Below, piece after piece: positions 62,629 to 64,000 of a stretch of DNA of 64,000 nt (positions within the stretch are counted from its first letter, which is position 1; each line of letters begins with the position of its first letter). Origin of the DNA: Pedobacter frigoris. Its GTDB lineage: Bacteria > Bacteroidota > Bacteroidia > Sphingobacteriales > Sphingobacteriaceae. Both the position numbers and the translations under genes were made by a program. A model generated the notes under the pieces. That model was not told the origin of the DNA. It ran no database searches and saw only the letters and a list, made by a program, of their open reading frames with translations. The DNA lies in NCBI RefSeq assembly GCF_005116445.1, contig NZ_SWBQ01000003.1, forward strand, positions 496,001 through 560,000. Reading direction: 5' to 3'.

Positions 62629-62659
62629 AAAGGCCGTAAGCGACAAACTTACGGCCTTT
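62629..62659. terminator. Bidirectional terminator between asnS and the glutamate-synthase-like gene
   Basis: 12-bp perfect stem AAAGGCCGTAAG / CTTACGGCCTTT with a 7-nt loop, between the convergent stops. Confidence 0.88.
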
Positions 62660-62680
62660 GTATTTTAAAACACAAATACC

Positions 62681-64000
62681 CTAAGGTTTACTCTTACTTT
62701 CATCTAAGTCATCAGCGTAGGAATTTGCATGTGCATAGTCGACCAGCGACACTTTATAATCCGTAGGTATAAAACTGGAAGATACACTAAGCGCCATTCC
62801 CAATTCAAATCTTAAAGGATATGGAGTATTCAATAAGCTTCCTTCGGGAATATAAGGAAAACTCTCCAGATAAGATTGCATCACATTAGGAGCTATCCTT
62901 CTATTAATATAAGCTCTTGTCAGTTGATACGGATGCCGAAGACCTGCAGCGCCCAGTAATTCAACTGCGCTAGCTACTGTAAGCCGGTGAAAATTAAAAA
63001 CACGCACTCTTTTATCCTCAACTACCAGCCCTTTCATTAAACTAGGATCCTGAGTAGCCACGCCCGTCGGACAAGTGTTACTGTTACACTCCAAAGCTTG
63101 TATACACCCCAGCGCAAACATCATACCTCTTGCGGAATTACACAAATCTGCTCCAAGAGCTATATTTTTTACCAGATCAAAGCCTGAAGCTACCTTTCCT
63201 GAAGCAATAATTTTGATATGTTTTTTCAGATCAAAGCCGCTGAGCACATCGTAAACAAATGCAACCGCTTCCCTTAAAGGCATACCCACAGCGTTTGAGA
63301 ATTCCTGTGGCGAAGCTCCTGTTCCTCCTTCACCACCATCTACAGTGATAAAGTCTACATAAATACCCGTCTCTACCATGGCTTTACAAATTGCCATGAA
63401 TTCACTTCTTCGTCCTATACAAAGTTTAATCCCAATTGGCTTTCCTCCTGACAGTTCTCTCAATTGCTTTACGAAGCTCATCAATTCTATAGGAGTGCTA
63501 AAAGCTGAATGTGCGGGTGGAGAAATCACATCGTAACCTTCCTTAACGAGCCTGATTCTCGCAATCTCGGGAGTCACCTTACGTGCAGGTAAAATACCGC
63601 CATGACCAGGTTTTGCTCCTTGAGATAATTTAATTTCAATCATTTTAACCTGTTCAGATTTTGACCTTTCAGCGAAGGCGACAGGATTAAATGAGCCATC
63701 TTCATGATTTCTACAGCCAAAGTAGCCGGTTCCTATTTGCCAGATCAAATCGCCGCCAGGACTAGAATGATAATCACTAATCCCTCCTTCTCCTGTATTA
63801 TGCGCAAAATCCCCCAGTTTAGCGCCCCCGTTCAAAGCTAAAATAGCATTCTGACTTAAAGAACCAAAACTCATCGCGGAGATGTTATAAATACTGGCCG
63901 AATACGGTTTTATACAGTCGGGACCTCCAACAAGCACCCGAGGATTTTCATTCAATTCGTGGTGACTGATTGCCGAAATACTATGGCTCAGCCACTCGTA
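62681..64000 (-). CDS. FMN-binding glutamate-synthase-family protein (5' part beyond right edge)
   Basis: Open from the right edge to the stop at 62681, so at least 439 codons. The frame continues past a TTG near 63955 as YEWLSHSISAISHHELNENP, so the true start is outside the window. The GltS FMN domain is shown by NISAMSFGSLSQNAILALNGGAKLG, the GEGGISDYHSSPGGDLIWQIGTGYFG loop, GQAKPGHGG-like SQGAKPGHGGILPARKV, VDGGEGGTGASP, and CNSNTCPTGVATQDP with the Fe-S-like cysteines. It probably is a stand-alone ~530-residue glutamate synthase-like enzyme; the glutaminase domain is absent. Confidence 0.9.
   Translation of the reverse strand, partial: YEWLSHSISAISHHELNENPRVLVGGPDCIKPYSASIYNISAMSFGSLSQNAILALNGGAKLGDFAHNTGEGGISDYHSSPGGDLIWQIGTGYFGCRNHEDGSFNPVAFAERSKSEQVKMIEIKLSQGAKPGHGGILPARKVTPEIARIRLVKEGYDVISPPAHSAFSTPIELMSFVKQLRELSGGKPIGIKLCIGRRSEFMAICKAMVETGIYVDFITVDGGEGGTGASPQEFSNAVGMPLREAVAFVYDVLSGFDLKKHIKIIASGKVASGFDLVKNIALGADLCNSARGMMFALGCIQALECNSNTCPTGVATQDPSLMKGLVVEDKRVRVFNFHRLTVASAVELLGAAGLRHPYQLTRAYINRRIAPNVMQSYLESFPYIPEGSLLNTPYPLRFELGMALSVSSSFIPTDYKVSLVDYAHANSYADDLDESKSKP

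Noticed and set aside
1..64000. tRNA, rRNA, CRISPR, prophage or insertion sequences
   Set aside because: None could be recognised on reading; a tRNA scan would be decisive.

Overview
The window looks like a chromosomal segment of a Bacteroidota bacterium of the Sphingobacteriaceae, most like Pedobacter. The evidence is Bacteroidota-type promoters (TAnnTTTG -7 boxes, no clear Shine-Dalgarno sites), a short primary sigma factor, type III glutamine synthetase, carboxypeptidase-regulatory-domain TonB-dependent receptors, a GLPGLI-family protein, an S46 dipeptidyl-peptidase and a GH92 mannosidase. The genus is inferred from protein character only. I found no rRNA, tRNA, CRISPR array, insertion sequence or prophage.

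Layout. 0-4 kb: the 5' part of a DUF5703-type glycoside hydrolase (runs off the left edge), then a compact four-gene operon. Two small paralogous proteins share their ends but have different cores, and they precede an SdpA-like membrane-anchored protein and an HTTM/SdpB-like membrane protein. This is the best candidate for an undescribed peptide toxin or peptide-modification system. 4-9.5 kb: the imuA-imuB-dnaE2 mutasome, with a perfect 11-bp-arm dyad over its promoter. 9.6-12.8 kb: an ankyrin protein convergent with a large-subunit catalase, then a periplasmic coiled-coil protein. 13-15.6 kb: a metzincin lipoprotein with two crystallin-like repeats, a palindromic repeat, a VOC protein and a small DUF protein. 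15.7-21.4 kb: a sugar module (DUF5107-TPR protein, sugar porter, divergent AraC regulator). 21.5-23 kb: a metallophosphoesterase and a small unknown. 23-29.3 kb: blaI/blaR1-like pair, TonB-receptor-like barrel, GLPGLI protein and TonB. One 16-bp dyad occurs upstream of both blaI and the GLPGLI/receptor pair, suggesting one regulon.

29.6-41.3 kb: glnN, purM, an SGNH hydrolase, GH92, an S46 peptidase, and a GNAT-PhzF fusion divergent from a MocR regulator. 41.3-43.9 kb: a LytTR response regulator next to a decayed island (truncated sensor kinase joined to a truncated epimerase, and a frameshifted SDR). 44-48 kb: a TonB receptor with a partner lipoprotein. 48-54 kb: housekeeping genes (lpdA, MBL-fold hydrolase, yegP-like, rpoD, a long-form GAPDH). 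54-58.6 kb: M28 and S41 peptidases, a HAD-like protein with an altered nucleophile, a lone pre-ATP-grasp-like domain and lolD. 58.7-64 kb: sucC, an azurin lipoprotein, asnS and an FMN-dependent glutamate-synthase-like protein that runs off the right edge.

Most of the window is a free-living heterotroph's core metabolism, polymer degradation and stress response. The accessory interest lies in the Sdp-like operon, the operator candidates for the mutasome and BlaI regulons, and the decayed 42-43.4 kb island.
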